Source of the DNA: Sanguinoderma infundibulare
Lineage: Eukaryota; Basidiomycota; Agaricomycetes; Polyporales; Polyporaceae
Direction: 5' to 3'
Assembly (NCBI GenBank): GCA_032821775.1
Contig: JAVLRN010000006.1
Coordinates: forward strand, 2,542,001-2,606,000
DNA: 64,000 nucleotides
This document shows positions 36,201-45,366 of this stretch, piece by piece (the stretch's first letter is position 1; every line of letters begins with the position of its first letter). The position numbers and the translations under genes were made by a program. The notes under the pieces are model-generated. The model did not search any database and was not told the DNA's origin. It saw only the letters and a program-made list of their open reading frames with translations.

Positions 36201-37478
36201 GCGAAGGAACGCAGTACGGCTGAGGAGGCCCTCCTGAAGCGCTGCTCACACTTCGAGCTCGAGACGTCGGACAAGGAGAACGCCATGAAGGCGTGCGAGG
36301 TCGTCGTCCAGGAGCGGAAGAAGCAGCTGGAGGACTGCAAGAAGGAGCTGCTCAAGAAGCTCAACGAGGCCGTTAAGATGGAGAAAAGGATCGGCAAGAC
36401 GTCCGACGAGTCGCTCTTCCGCGAGTACGTCCGCGTCACCCGCACCGAAGGCGTTGGCGACAAGGACGCGACCGAGATCGCCCAGGGCCTCCTCGACGAG
36501 GCCGGCATTGCCGGTCCTCTGAAGCCCGTCACCAACAAGATCGGCGACAACATCAAAAGGGGCACGAAGAAGGACGATGCGGACATCCCGAAGGCGATCA
36601 AGGACCTCATGTGGGACCACCGTGAGCAGACGCACGAGATACGCCGTCTGACGAAGGAGCTCGTCGGCCGTGTGCGGTCGCTGCGGTACTTCACCGTCGT
36701 TCGTGACCTCCAGAAGCAAGCCGACACTCCCCCGGTCGTCCATTGCCCCAGCTGCGAGCGTGACGAGGTGCCTGTAGAGGAGATCGCGGTGCTTTCGTCC
36801 TGTGGTCATATGGGTTGTTATACCTGTGTCATGGCGTGCGCCGAACGGGAGGAGTGTGTTTACGCCGCGTCCGGCGCATGCAGGGCTGCGGCTCGTGTCC
36901 TGAACGTCGTCAAGGGCGACACCCTCGGTGTCGACGATGAGGCGCGTGATGGTCGCGGCAAGCACTACGGCCTCAAGCTCGAGAAGGTCATGCACCTTAT
37001 CAAGTACGTATCCTGTTTCTCGGGAGGAACAAAACCTGAACTGACCACAATTTTGTATAGGAGCACCATCCCGAAGAACGAGCGCGTCCTCATCTTCGTG
37101 CAGTTCCCCGACCTCACCGCCAAGGTCGCCGAGGCGCTCTCGGCGAACAAGATCGCGTTCCTCGAGATCAAGGGCTCCGCGTCGATGAAGAGCAAGAACC
37201 TCGAGAAGTTCCAGAACGAGAGCAAGGAGCGCGTGCTGCTCCTGAACGTCATGGACGAGAGCGCGAGCGGCGCGAACCTCACGTCGGCCAACCACGCCAT
37301 CTTCCTCTCGCCGCTCCTCGCGCCGACGCAGGAGATCTACGACGCGTGCGAGACGCAGGCGATCGGCCGTCTGCGGCGGTACGGGCAGCTGAAGCACGTC
37401 AACATCTGGCGCTTCTTCAGCATGAACACGATCGATGTGGAGATATACGAGCAGCGGACGAAGCAGAAGGTGCAGTAG
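30246..37478 (+). CDS. dnmt5: DNMT5-type DNA methyltransferase-RING-SNF2 helicase
   Basis: One large gene (about 2,200 residues after intron removal) combining a cytosine C5 methyltransferase with a RING and SNF2 ATPase. In Cryptococcus this family is an ATP-dependent maintenance methyltransferase. Order: PIP-like motif QKAITSFF at residues 13-20; acidic linker; MTase motif I CSGTESPLLAL (Cys111); motif IV AGTSCVDYSNLN with the catalytic Cys; motif VI LENVCGAPW; motif VIII HTRTRVYLLAVD; motif X AGNAMSTTVVGACM; a CxC/CxxC cluster near 32180-32270; SNF2 motif I ADEVGYGKTA; a Lys/Glu-rich insert (about 34700-35460); motif II VDEYTY; motif III HWVLSGTPP; RING CPSCERDE...CGHMGCYTC; C-lobe VLIFVQFPD and QAIGRLRRYGQ; stop 37476-37478. 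The methyltransferase and linker are continuous with the helicase in open exons, so a fusion is seen directly. No chromodomain precedes the MTase, unlike the Cryptococcus protein. A 69-nt in-frame intron at 34604-34672 is easily mistaken for coding. Confidence 0.93.
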
Positions 37479-38298
37479 GCAATCTTATAGGGACTCATCT
37501 GTGACATTTTGGATGTTGTGCAGTAGTTGTACATGTAACGCTTGGATATGTATGTTTGATTAATATACCCCAGACGACCTGGGCGATCATGAGACTATCG
37601 CTGGTCGTGACTGGACGACCCGTCGCGTTTGCCTTGTGCAATCTCTGTGGGGACTCGGATGAGCGGGTGTGGCTGGAGGTGCAATGCGTATGCACTGGAG
37701 GCCGTCTTTGATTACTTGCTCTTGCTTCGATGCAATTCACATTTGGTCAAAGCGGTTAATTCGCTCCAGATTTGAAAGCCACAACCGGCACGCGGAGGCG
37801 ATGAGGTGAGTGGTGCGGGTCGAAGGAGAATCCCTCGATTCAGACTCGGATCAAAGCGATGGAATACCACCATGTGGGCCTTATATATATGGCCCGTAGA
37901 GTCTATTCTGCAGTGTGCGGCCCACAGATCCTCTTGTCTCGATTTTCAGGCTCCCTCAGAACATATCCTGCCCACAGCTTCTCAAAACAACACGGGGAGG
38001 ACAAATTCCACGAAACCCAAGTGACATTCACTCAAAACCCCAAAAGAAAAGGCGAGACGATCTGGGAGCGACCATTCCAAGGCCTTCTTCCGACCTTTCC
38101 GATCTTAAGGACAGCGAAAGAAAGTGACGATCTTCGGCCATGAAGGACATCCAACACAACACCAACACCAGCAGCTCCACTGTGCTCGCGCCACACCACC
38201 ATTCCAATCCTCTCGAGGACGCCTGGTTACTGCAAACATGAGCGACTTTCAGTGACCGGTCTATGACTCCCGAGCATTAACGACCCACCACTTGTCCT
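37479..38298. other. Intergenic, no gene seen
   Basis: 3' flanks of the DNMT5-type gene (+) and of the secreted-protein gene (-), which are convergent. No exon or repeat was recognised. Confidence 0.4.
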
Positions 38299-39107
38299 TC
38301 AAGGGCGGGGCCCGGCGCCGGCGGCTGCGGCCTGAGGAGCGGCTGCTGCAGCCTGAGCGGCGGCGGCGGGACGTGCGGCGGCGGCTGCAGGAGGCGCTGC
38401 CGCTGCTGCAGGACGGGCTGCAGCGGCGGCGGGAGGAGCTGCAGCGGCCGGAGGACGGGCTGCAGCCGCAGGGCGCGCACCCGGGCGTGGGCGTCCTTGC
38501 CGGGGAGGAGCCTGGCGGACGGCCAGGTCCTCGACCGCGGGCAGTTCTCGGGCCTTGGCGCTGACCGCGCCGTACACAACGTTCACGTCGCCCTTGGTCG
38601 CCCCGCCCGCGAAGGTAGCGGTGAACGGGATGTTCTGGCCGCACACCGCGAACGCCGCCTTGATGCCCTCTGCAATGCGCGCGCGCGTTAGCACTCGTTC
38701 GACGACACGAGAACAGGAAACGCGGGACGAGCGAACTCACGCTCCCAGCGGCCCTTGGAGATGTTGATCGTGTCGCCCGCCACGACGGGCGTGATCGTGA
38801 AGCGGACGTTGCCCGACTGGCCGACGGTGGACGTCGGCGCGCCCTGGCACTTCTCGATCGTGCCGGCGATGCCCCCGCAGATCTGGAGGAGCGCGACGTT
38901 CGAAGTATGGAAGTCGAGCGCACTGCGAGACCAAAACACGTGTACATGAGCATGAAAGTATACGAAGAGAGCGGCACGGAGATGGGTGACGTACGTCTTG
39001 CTGGTGCAAACCACGTTGGAGACCGTCTCCAAGCGGGCCTCGAGCGGGGCGGCGATCGCGCACACGCATAGCGCGGCAAAGGTGTAAAACGCGGCCGAAA
39101 GCTGCAT
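38299..39107 (-). CDS. Secreted protein with Ala/Pro-rich C-terminal tail
   Basis: Unrecognised family. The start MQLSAAFYTFAALCVCAIA is a clear signal peptide, followed by APLEARLETVSNVVCTSK and an intron. Exon 2 gives LQICGGIAGTIEKCQGAPTS and a beta-like stretch RFTITPVVAGDTINISKGRW. Exon 3 gives EGIKAAFAVCGQNIPFTATF and DVNVVYGAVSAKAREL. The chain then runs into a tail of ARPAAAA/APPAAAA units ending at 38299. Four or five Cys in the folded part suggest disulfides in a small extracellular domain. The tail DNA is a GC-rich imperfect triplet repeat open in more than one frame, so a last intron that changes frame cannot be excluded; another frame would end KDKWWVVNARES at 38261. Exon 1 and 2 are secure, the C-terminus less so. 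Confidence 0.7.
38300..38480. repeat. GC-rich imperfect triplet repeat
   Basis: Runs of GCC, GCT and GGC units encoding the Ala/Pro tail of the secreted protein. The same DNA reads as Gln/Leu/Pro or Cys/Ser/Arg in the other minus-strand frames, as expected of a slippage-prone tract. Confidence 0.7.
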
Positions 39108-39288
39108 CTTGAATATGTTTCGAGAGCGAAGGATGGGGATGTGTCCTGAGGACCGTCGCAGACGGCAGCTAAAGCAAGTGTAGAACGAGAACGAGCGAAA
39201 GCGGCACTGCCTGAGAGAAGCTGAACCGGTCAGAGACAACGGAAAAGGGTGACGAAGGATTGAGAGGGTTGAACAAGCGGGGTCTCCG

Positions 39289-39296
39289 CCTTTATA
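39289..39296 (-). promoter_or_regulatory. TATA-like box upstream of the secreted-protein gene
   Basis: TATAAAGG on the minus strand, about 180 bp upstream of the ATG at 39107. Sequence match and position only. Confidence 0.35.
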
Positions 39297-41227
39297 CTTA
39301 CCAGAATGCCGTCCAAGCGAGGAACGTATTCGAGAAGCATATACCTGATCGTCGTCGTTAGGGCGACGGGCCGCCTACCGTTTGTACCTGACGAATAGTT
39401 TATGTAACCTGCAGCTCGGAGTACTGGAGCTTCTTTCCCCCATCTCACATCCAGCGGGATGCCAAGCAAATGTTCTGGGTCAGTGTAGGCTCAGGTATCC
39501 CCATGTCGGGCGCTCACGACGAACGGACTTGTGAACCGTGTGTGCGTTCAAACCTACACAACGTCGTTAGGTAGGACACTCACTCCCGGTCATGCCAAAC
39601 GTTCACAGACGTACAAATCCCGTGTCCCGATTTTCCAGCGGTTGCACTGCGAACCCGCCTCATGATTCCCCCGGTATCGAGGCCGGTCACAGTCCCCCGC
39701 ACAGCCTGAGTTTATAGAGGCCGCATCAACTTGGAGACGTTCACCAGGCCTTACTTGGCCCGTGAAGTAGACAGGCACTCGCCAATCACTCCACGGTCCT
39801 CAGCCCGTGCACGATATCCAAATTGGGACGCCATACGCCAGTGACGAGTGGTACGCACTGCGCGTCGTAATACTCGATGCATGTCCCCCTCCGCGACAGC
39901 GGCATCTGTTACGTGGACAAGGACGTAGTCGTGCGTGTCGCGCAAGTTCTCGAATTAGACCTTAGATAAAGACATCAGCGTTCTCCCAGCGGACGAAGAG
40001 CGAGGGTCGTGGGCTGGGCCGCGTTTACACGACTTGAACATTCCCGCCAGGAATCGGTCCGGGAACAAATAATAAGTGGGAGAGGACAACGGGGGTCACG
40101 AGGGTGGGAGAAGGGTGAAGAGGCAGGTGAAGGATGAATTTGCCGCATGGAGGAAGTTGGGCGCAAAGGAAAAACCGGCGTGGAACGTTTCATGAACCAT
40201 GATCTTTGCGGCAGACTCGGATGTTCAGATACTTAGCGACGCGAAGGAAGGAAGGAAGGAGCTTGGCCACCACCTGCAGGGTGTTGATGACAGTCGCGGG
40301 GATCTCATTGTCGAGCAAGTTCGTTCCAGGCTGGGCACTAAACGTTCAACGTTTAGTACGCCAACGTGGAAAATCAAGGGAAGCAAAGAGAGTAGCACGC
40401 ACCGGAGAACCAGAGCATCCAGACACGTACCCAGGATCCCTGCTACAATAATTCCAGGTGGTCTGATACACTCCAAGTAGCCCTCACTGTGATCAAACGA
40501 CATGCTTGTATTCGGGCTCTGCGGCCCTTTCGCGCAGCCATCCTATGCAGCAACAGCCTACCCATACACAACTTGCTTTCCCGAAAATCCCGATGACAAG
40601 CTTGGAGGGGCCCGTTCGTGGCCTACGGACTCCTGTGCTTCTGCGATGCCGTAATCGCCAGGTTCGCGCTGGAATCACGATAGAATGGAGTTGTTGGAGT
40701 CGTTCCTTGGGCCAAGTAAGCATCGCGCACGAAAAAGCTGGAACTGTCGAAAAGGCCCAGCAATCGAAGCGAATGCGACAGCATGCAGAACTTGAGCGAC
40801 CGCGGGATGAGATCGAGAGGGTATACTGTACTTGTGCAAGCACGTGTCCGAGAACGTCGGTACTCGGATGAAACGCGCGCTTGTGCTTCCTTTTCGGGGA
40901 GATGACGTCGGCTCCTCCGCCGCATCGATATCTCTCCTGAATACCCTCAACACGTATTCATTCCTTTCCTTTTTTTTTGCTTGCGGCATTCTGCCATATA
41001 TATCTTATACGGGGCTTCAATATTGGTAGAAAATTCCGGCCAGCGACAGTGCAACTTAATCCCATAACGCGTCGTCCTTGTCTCAGCTCTGCCTTTGGAT
41101 GCTTTCTGCTGGTTCTCATGCCCTTCGCAGGCACTAACTTCGACAAGCATTGAGTGATTCCTGGATTCTGCTCAAACTGCGCAGTGAGTGTGAACCGTAT
41201 AGTATCTGCACTGGCCGGTTGTCCCTC
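39297..41227. other. 1.9 kb intergenic, no supportable gene
   Basis: Frames are short on both strands. A GAAG microsatellite lies at about 40243-40261. No domain, signal peptide with continuation, or RNA gene was found. Confidence 0.35.
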
Positions 41228-41475
41228 CTAGCCGAAGGCGGGAAGGACCCCCGGAATCTCACGCTCGCTTTTGCAATCGACCGAGTGCTCCTGATCGAGT
41301 TGGACGTCAAGAAGCATGTCGAGGTACGTCATATGCGCCCTCCTGTGGTGTATGTCCCGGATAGAGCGTGTCGTATTCAGGACTTCAACACCACGTACTT
41401 CCCCATTACGTTTCGCCCACCCCCAAGTGTTCCTTATGGGATCACTCCTGAAGATATCAAGGCTACTCTGCGGTA
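41228..41475 (+). pseudogene. MMS19 gene fragment, intron retained
   Basis: About 250 bp closely resembles part of the MMS19 gene at 56950-57205, in opposite orientation. Both read LAEG(G/E)KDPRNL, LAFAIDRVLLIE, then a 57-nt intron with GTACGT and CGTATTCAG/CGTGTTCAG, then YFPIT and YGIT-ED-KATLR, ending at the next donor. The copy has lost bases in the middle (DFNTTYFPIT against DFFNITFCYFPIT) and has no start or flanking exons. Because the intron is retained, the copy arose from DNA and not from reverse-transcribed mRNA. Confidence 0.85.
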
Positions 41476-42349
41476 AGAGTACCAGTGTTGCTCCAATCTG
41501 TGAACAGGTCTCAATGGCTCAAGTATAGCTCCTGCTTGGGCCGTCAGCCGCAGGGGCTGTCGCGAGCGTCTCCGTTGCCTAATTGAGACGCTGGAACGGC
41601 CACGCACACCCACGCACGACCATACACGCTATCCATTGTCTATGTCTCCCTTTTACAGAGACGCTTTCGACTTACAAAAGTCTCCTCCGCGTGTCGATAA
41701 GATGTGGGGCTGTGGTTGAAAGTTGCCGATACGTATCCCGCACGTGCTGTCCGAGTCACCTTTGGATGGATCAAATTGATGAAGCCCGTAGAACGTAGCA
41801 ACTTCAACACTAGTACGTGCCTGACTGTCAGGCAGCGAGAGCTGGCAAGATCTTGAGGTATGCCATTTTGTTCAAAGAAAGACGTGTAATTCTGATTTGT
41901 GCATGAGCTCTTTTGCGCGTCCTATCACGCCATTCGAGGCGGGGGGTATCATGACATTATGACGACAACGCAGAGACCGGCATTACGACGACAGCGCCGA
42001 AGCCAGGTTGTGACGGCGATGGCGAGGTAGCCGAGTGTGAGCTTTTGAGCTTCCTGGCGCATTAATCCCGCATCTAGGCTTGTCATCGGGCCCCAAGCAC
42101 TTCTCTGCCAAGAACTTTCGAGCATGAGGTTGACCATTGAATTAGTCAATGTTGAACCTTTACAGCCCCCGTCTGTGCGCCACTTTACATTCAAGGGTAG
42201 ATTTTGTGCGTCATTCACGAGCTTCTATCCTTCTTTCTAGGGCTCTAATCGAGGTTCAAGGTTTCCTCTGCCAGACGCTCCACTAGCGTGACAGAGCTTA
42301 GCCACTGGCCGCGGACCCCGTGATATTGGTAACTGGCGAACAGGCTGCA
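41476..42349. other. Intergenic, no gene seen
   Basis: No recognisable exon on either strand between the MMS19 fragment and the promoter of the 81-aa protein. Confidence 0.35.
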
Positions 42350-42356
42350 TATAAAA
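42350..42356 (+). promoter_or_regulatory. TATA box of the 81-aa protein gene
   Basis: TATAAAA, about 250 bp upstream of the start at 42603. The spacing implies a long leader or, more likely, a 5' UTR intron; TTGTTGTCTAG/TCATC just before the ATG is a good 3' splice site. Confidence 0.5.
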
Positions 42357-42602
42357 AGGACCATCGCCCTGCGATGGACTCTCAGCACACTCGCCTAGCA
42401 CTCCACTGGTATGCTCCAACCCATCTCTTCATGTCCAGCGCCATTGATCATTATTCCCCCCAGTAATCCTCCCAACCTGCGTACGCCCACAATTCAACGC
42501 ACAGTCAGCTAAATAAACACTCGCAATATGTTAGCGTTTCTGCCTGTGATCTCCTCACAACCCGGATGCTGACCGCCCTCTTGTTCTTGTTGTCTAGTCA
42601 TC

Positions 42603-42848
42603 ATGGGGAGCATCATCGTTGTCAACTCGTCCGGAACAGACATCTCGGCGTTCGTGTCCAAGTACTCGCACAAATCGGGCTCGGACGATTGGTTCCAGCT
42701 CGGCACGGGAGCCCGCGATTCATGGACCCGCGACGGCTGGGAGCTCGTCGCATTCAAGAACGGCAACGACACCCAGCGCGCAGGAGTGTACGTCCGCGTG
42801 AACACCACCGTCACCTTCTTCAACTTTAACCACATCGAGGTCAAGTAG
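42603..42848 (+). CDS. Conserved small basidiomycete protein, 81 aa
   Basis: Single open exon starting MGSIIVVNSSGTDISAFVSK and ending FFNFNHIEVK. No signal peptide, no membrane segment, no Cys. Alternating polar/hydrophobic residues (GSIIVVNSSG, AGVYVRVNTTVTFFNF) suggest a small beta-sandwich, and the middle SGSDDWFQLGTGARDSW has a conserved look. I believe similar short proteins occur in multiple copies in mushrooms, but I do not know a function and did not search. The TATA box, an intron acceptor next to the ATG and a strong Kozak-like CATCATGG context support a real, possibly highly expressed gene. Confidence 0.7.
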   Translation: MGSIIVVNSSGTDISAFVSKYSHKSGSDDWFQLGTGARDSWTRDGWELVAFKNGNDTQRAGVYVRVNTTVTFFNFNHIEVK

Positions 42849-43685
42849 GAGGCGGGCGAGACGGTCCATCATGTATTAGTACGAGACATGCCAGTGAAGG
42901 CCATCGTGGCCAGCAACAGAGATCGCGACGTCGTATGCATGTGGATGATTTCGCACTGAAGCCAAGACCGTCCAGAGATATCTCTTACGTTTCCCGAGGT
43001 TTCTGAGCTGGGCCAATCGTGTAACCTGAAGTGTCGGCCAGGTATAGAAATGCCGATGAGCGTCATTGGGACAAGAGTTCCTAATCACAAGATCACGTAC
43101 ACATTCGAGCAGCTCCAGCTCCAAAGCAGCTGAGTACCCATGACGGAACTCAAAAGCCTACAGCATTCAAGGCATTGAACGCGGGTACAGCGTCATGATG
43201 CGCCCGAAAACCCGGACCATTGCGTCAGGCCTTCCGACATCGAACATTTCGAAGGCACCTTGTGGCTCATGTTCAGGATACTCGCGGTGTACATTCAACA
43301 GTCGACTCGGGACTGTAGCGGCGTCGACGGAAACCATGATATATATGCGACGAGAGAGCTAGCGCGCGCGAAGCCCGTGACACCACGAGGTGCCCATAAC
43401 GTCGGTCTAAGCAGACTGGTCGTGTTGTCAGCTCTATATCCGACGCAACACCACCCGCAATGCTCACCATTGCGCGTATTTTGTTTGACGACCAGTCAGA
43501 GGAGGGTCGGAGGTGGGAGCGAGGGGCGAGGAACGAGTGCCGACTGCCGAGTGCGCAACATGGTGCGTCGTCGACAAGGTGTGCGCTTGCAGTTGGCCAA
43601 TTGGAGGGCTTGAATCTGAAATTTTGAGGCGGATCTGGAGAAGCCGCTCGAGTCGGAGGACCGCCTCGGTTACGCCGGGCTGCAC
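42849..43685. other. Intergenic, no gene seen
   Basis: 3' flank of the 81-aa gene and unassigned DNA; short frames only. Confidence 0.35.
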
Positions 43686-43990
43686 ATCAGCGAAAGCGCC
43701 AAAGTGTTGCCTTCCGTAATGTAATGGCAGTCTAATGGAACATAGTTATTAGTTCGCATTACAGCCCCGAGTGTGTCAATAATGAGCATTACAAATGAGA
43801 ACTAAATAACCCATTCGCAATGCAACCCCCACAGTGGCAAGGTGGTGCGTTGCAATCCACCGTCGTCAATGCGAGGGATTGCCATGACATATGAGGATTG
43901 GAATGGCATGACAATTCTCATATTGGGCTAGACTGGTATTGCAGGCGGCCTCGGATACCAGTCAATAGCCTTGCAGTGGGCAAATGCAAT
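43686..43990 (+). repeat. Dispersed repeat, copy C
   Basis: Begins with ATCAGCGAAAGCGCC, close to the termini of the 29-kb/60-kb MITE pair. It contains GGCAAGGTGGTGCGTTGCAA at 43836-43855, which recurs with two changes at 47890-47909. AT-rich, with GCATTAC/TTGCAA motifs, and non-coding. The right boundary is not defined; no matching inverted terminus was found. Confidence 0.45.
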
Positions 43991-44955
43991 TCACACATGA
44001 TATAATAAGAATAAAGCATGCATTAAATTGCGCTGCAATAACATATACACGTAGTAGTCGCGGACGCGGGGCGGGAAAAGGGGGACATAAGCAACGTTAC
44101 AACCGGCACCAGTGGACCGGAGCAGAGGAGAGAGCGCAATCGAGCGAGCAACCGAGCAGGTGAGCGAACGAGCAACCGAGCGAGCAAGAAGCATATGAGA
44201 CGAGAAAGTGAGGATGTCACTACTCCTGGAAAGCACGCATACAATCAGTTTTTAGCGGTAAAATGATGCATACATGCACTTACACACACTGCTTACCGTC
44301 GCTTTCTTGATGTCCTCTGGAGTCCGAGGGTTGGAGGGTAGGCCGTCGTTGTCATGGGCAGAGATAATTAGCTGGAGGTCGCCGTCGTCGTCAGCCGAAA
44401 GTGCTACTCACCATCCGAGTTGTCGCTGATATCATGAACTGCGACGGTCTCGACCATGTTGCGGACGTACGGTGAAGCGCTTGATGGCCTTGTCCTTCGG
44501 TACGCATCGCGAGCAGCTCGAGCAGCAAGCGATGTGGGGGCTGTGGTGTGGCCTTGGGCTATGGCGGCAGCGGAGAGTCGTGCATGGGTGAATGCGGAGG
44601 TGAGGGTAGAGGGAGAAGGCGGATGGTGGGGGCTGGACGAGGTCAGCGGCTTAAGTAAAGGCAGCCTGGCAGGTCGCGAACTGTGACGTCACAACACGTC
44701 GTTGCCAAACCGGGCAGAGGCGCCTCTCCCATGCCTCTGCCAATACTGTCTTCGCTTCTCCTCCGCGTGCCTCCCGTCCCCAATACAATGTCTTCCGTGC
44801 TCGAGGTCCTTGGTCTCTCCCTCTCCTACTCGGCAAGTACGCCACGCAGAGAAGGCGCAGGAATGCATCAAGACCACGGGTTACCTCAAGCACCTTCTCA
44901 AGCTCGACCTCAAGCCCAAGTGCGACACCTTCTTGTATGCGCGTCCATTCATTCG
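43991..44955. other. Weak minus-strand exon candidates only
   Basis: At 44460-44410 (minus) MVETVAVHDISDNSD is followed by a good donor, and at about 44310 EDIKKAT ends at another donor. I could not extend this chain to a stop. At 44840-44957 a plus-strand stretch ECIKTTGYLKHLLKLDLKPK also looks coding-like without a start. Neither is called as a gene. Confidence 0.25.
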
Positions 44956-45366
44956 CTAACTTCCTGCGGGGCGGGGATTCTTGGCACGAACGTCGGCGTC
45001 GTACCAGTGCAGCTCCTCATAGTCGTCGCGGCCATCTATCGCGATCTTCTGCGTGACTCCGGGTTCTCCCCAGGGGTCGAAGCCGTCGACGTTGTCCCAC
45101 TCGTTGTTGGGCTCGCCCAAGACGGGCCCAGGGACCCAGCCGGGAGGGTCTGTCGGAATCGGCTTCTCCTCGACTAGCTCTGGCTCTCTGAATGACGAGC
45201 GTTCTGGTGGTATGTAAGAGGTATCGGATGAGCCGAGCTTGGAGGTGCTGGTGTCGTAGAAAGTGGCAGGGTCGATGCCTCTGTTGCCGGAAGGCGTCTG
45301 AGAGCCATTGTCATAGTTGGTGGGCCGTCGTCGAAGAACAGAGGACGATGGCTGGTCTTGGGTCAT
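44956..45366 (-). CDS. Hypothetical acidic protein, 136 aa, intronless
   Basis: Starts MTQDQPSSSVLRRRPTNYDN at 45366 and ends DVRAKNPRPAGS at 44956. The N-terminal half is Ser/Thr-rich and likely disordered. The C-terminal half is strikingly Trp/Pro/Asp-rich: TDPPGWVPGPVLGEPNNEWD, then VDGFDPWGEPG and EELHWYDADVRA. No signal peptide or membrane helix. Intronless, in contrast to most neighbours. Its 5' end lies against or slightly inside the first exon proposed for the plus-strand ubiquitin protease. Family not recognised; the compositional bias and long clean frame support a real gene, but it remains hypothetical. Confidence 0.55.
   Translation of the reverse strand: MTQDQPSSSVLRRRPTNYDNGSQTPSGNRGIDPATFYDTSTSKLGSSDTSYIPPERSSFREPELVEEKPIPTDPPGWVPGPVLGEPNNEWDNVDGFDPWGEPGVTQKIAIDGRDDYEELHWYDADVRAKNPRPAGS

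Noticed and set aside
41228..41475. Processed (retrotransposed) MMS19 pseudogene
   Set aside because: The 57-nt intron is still present in the copy, so it did not come from mRNA.
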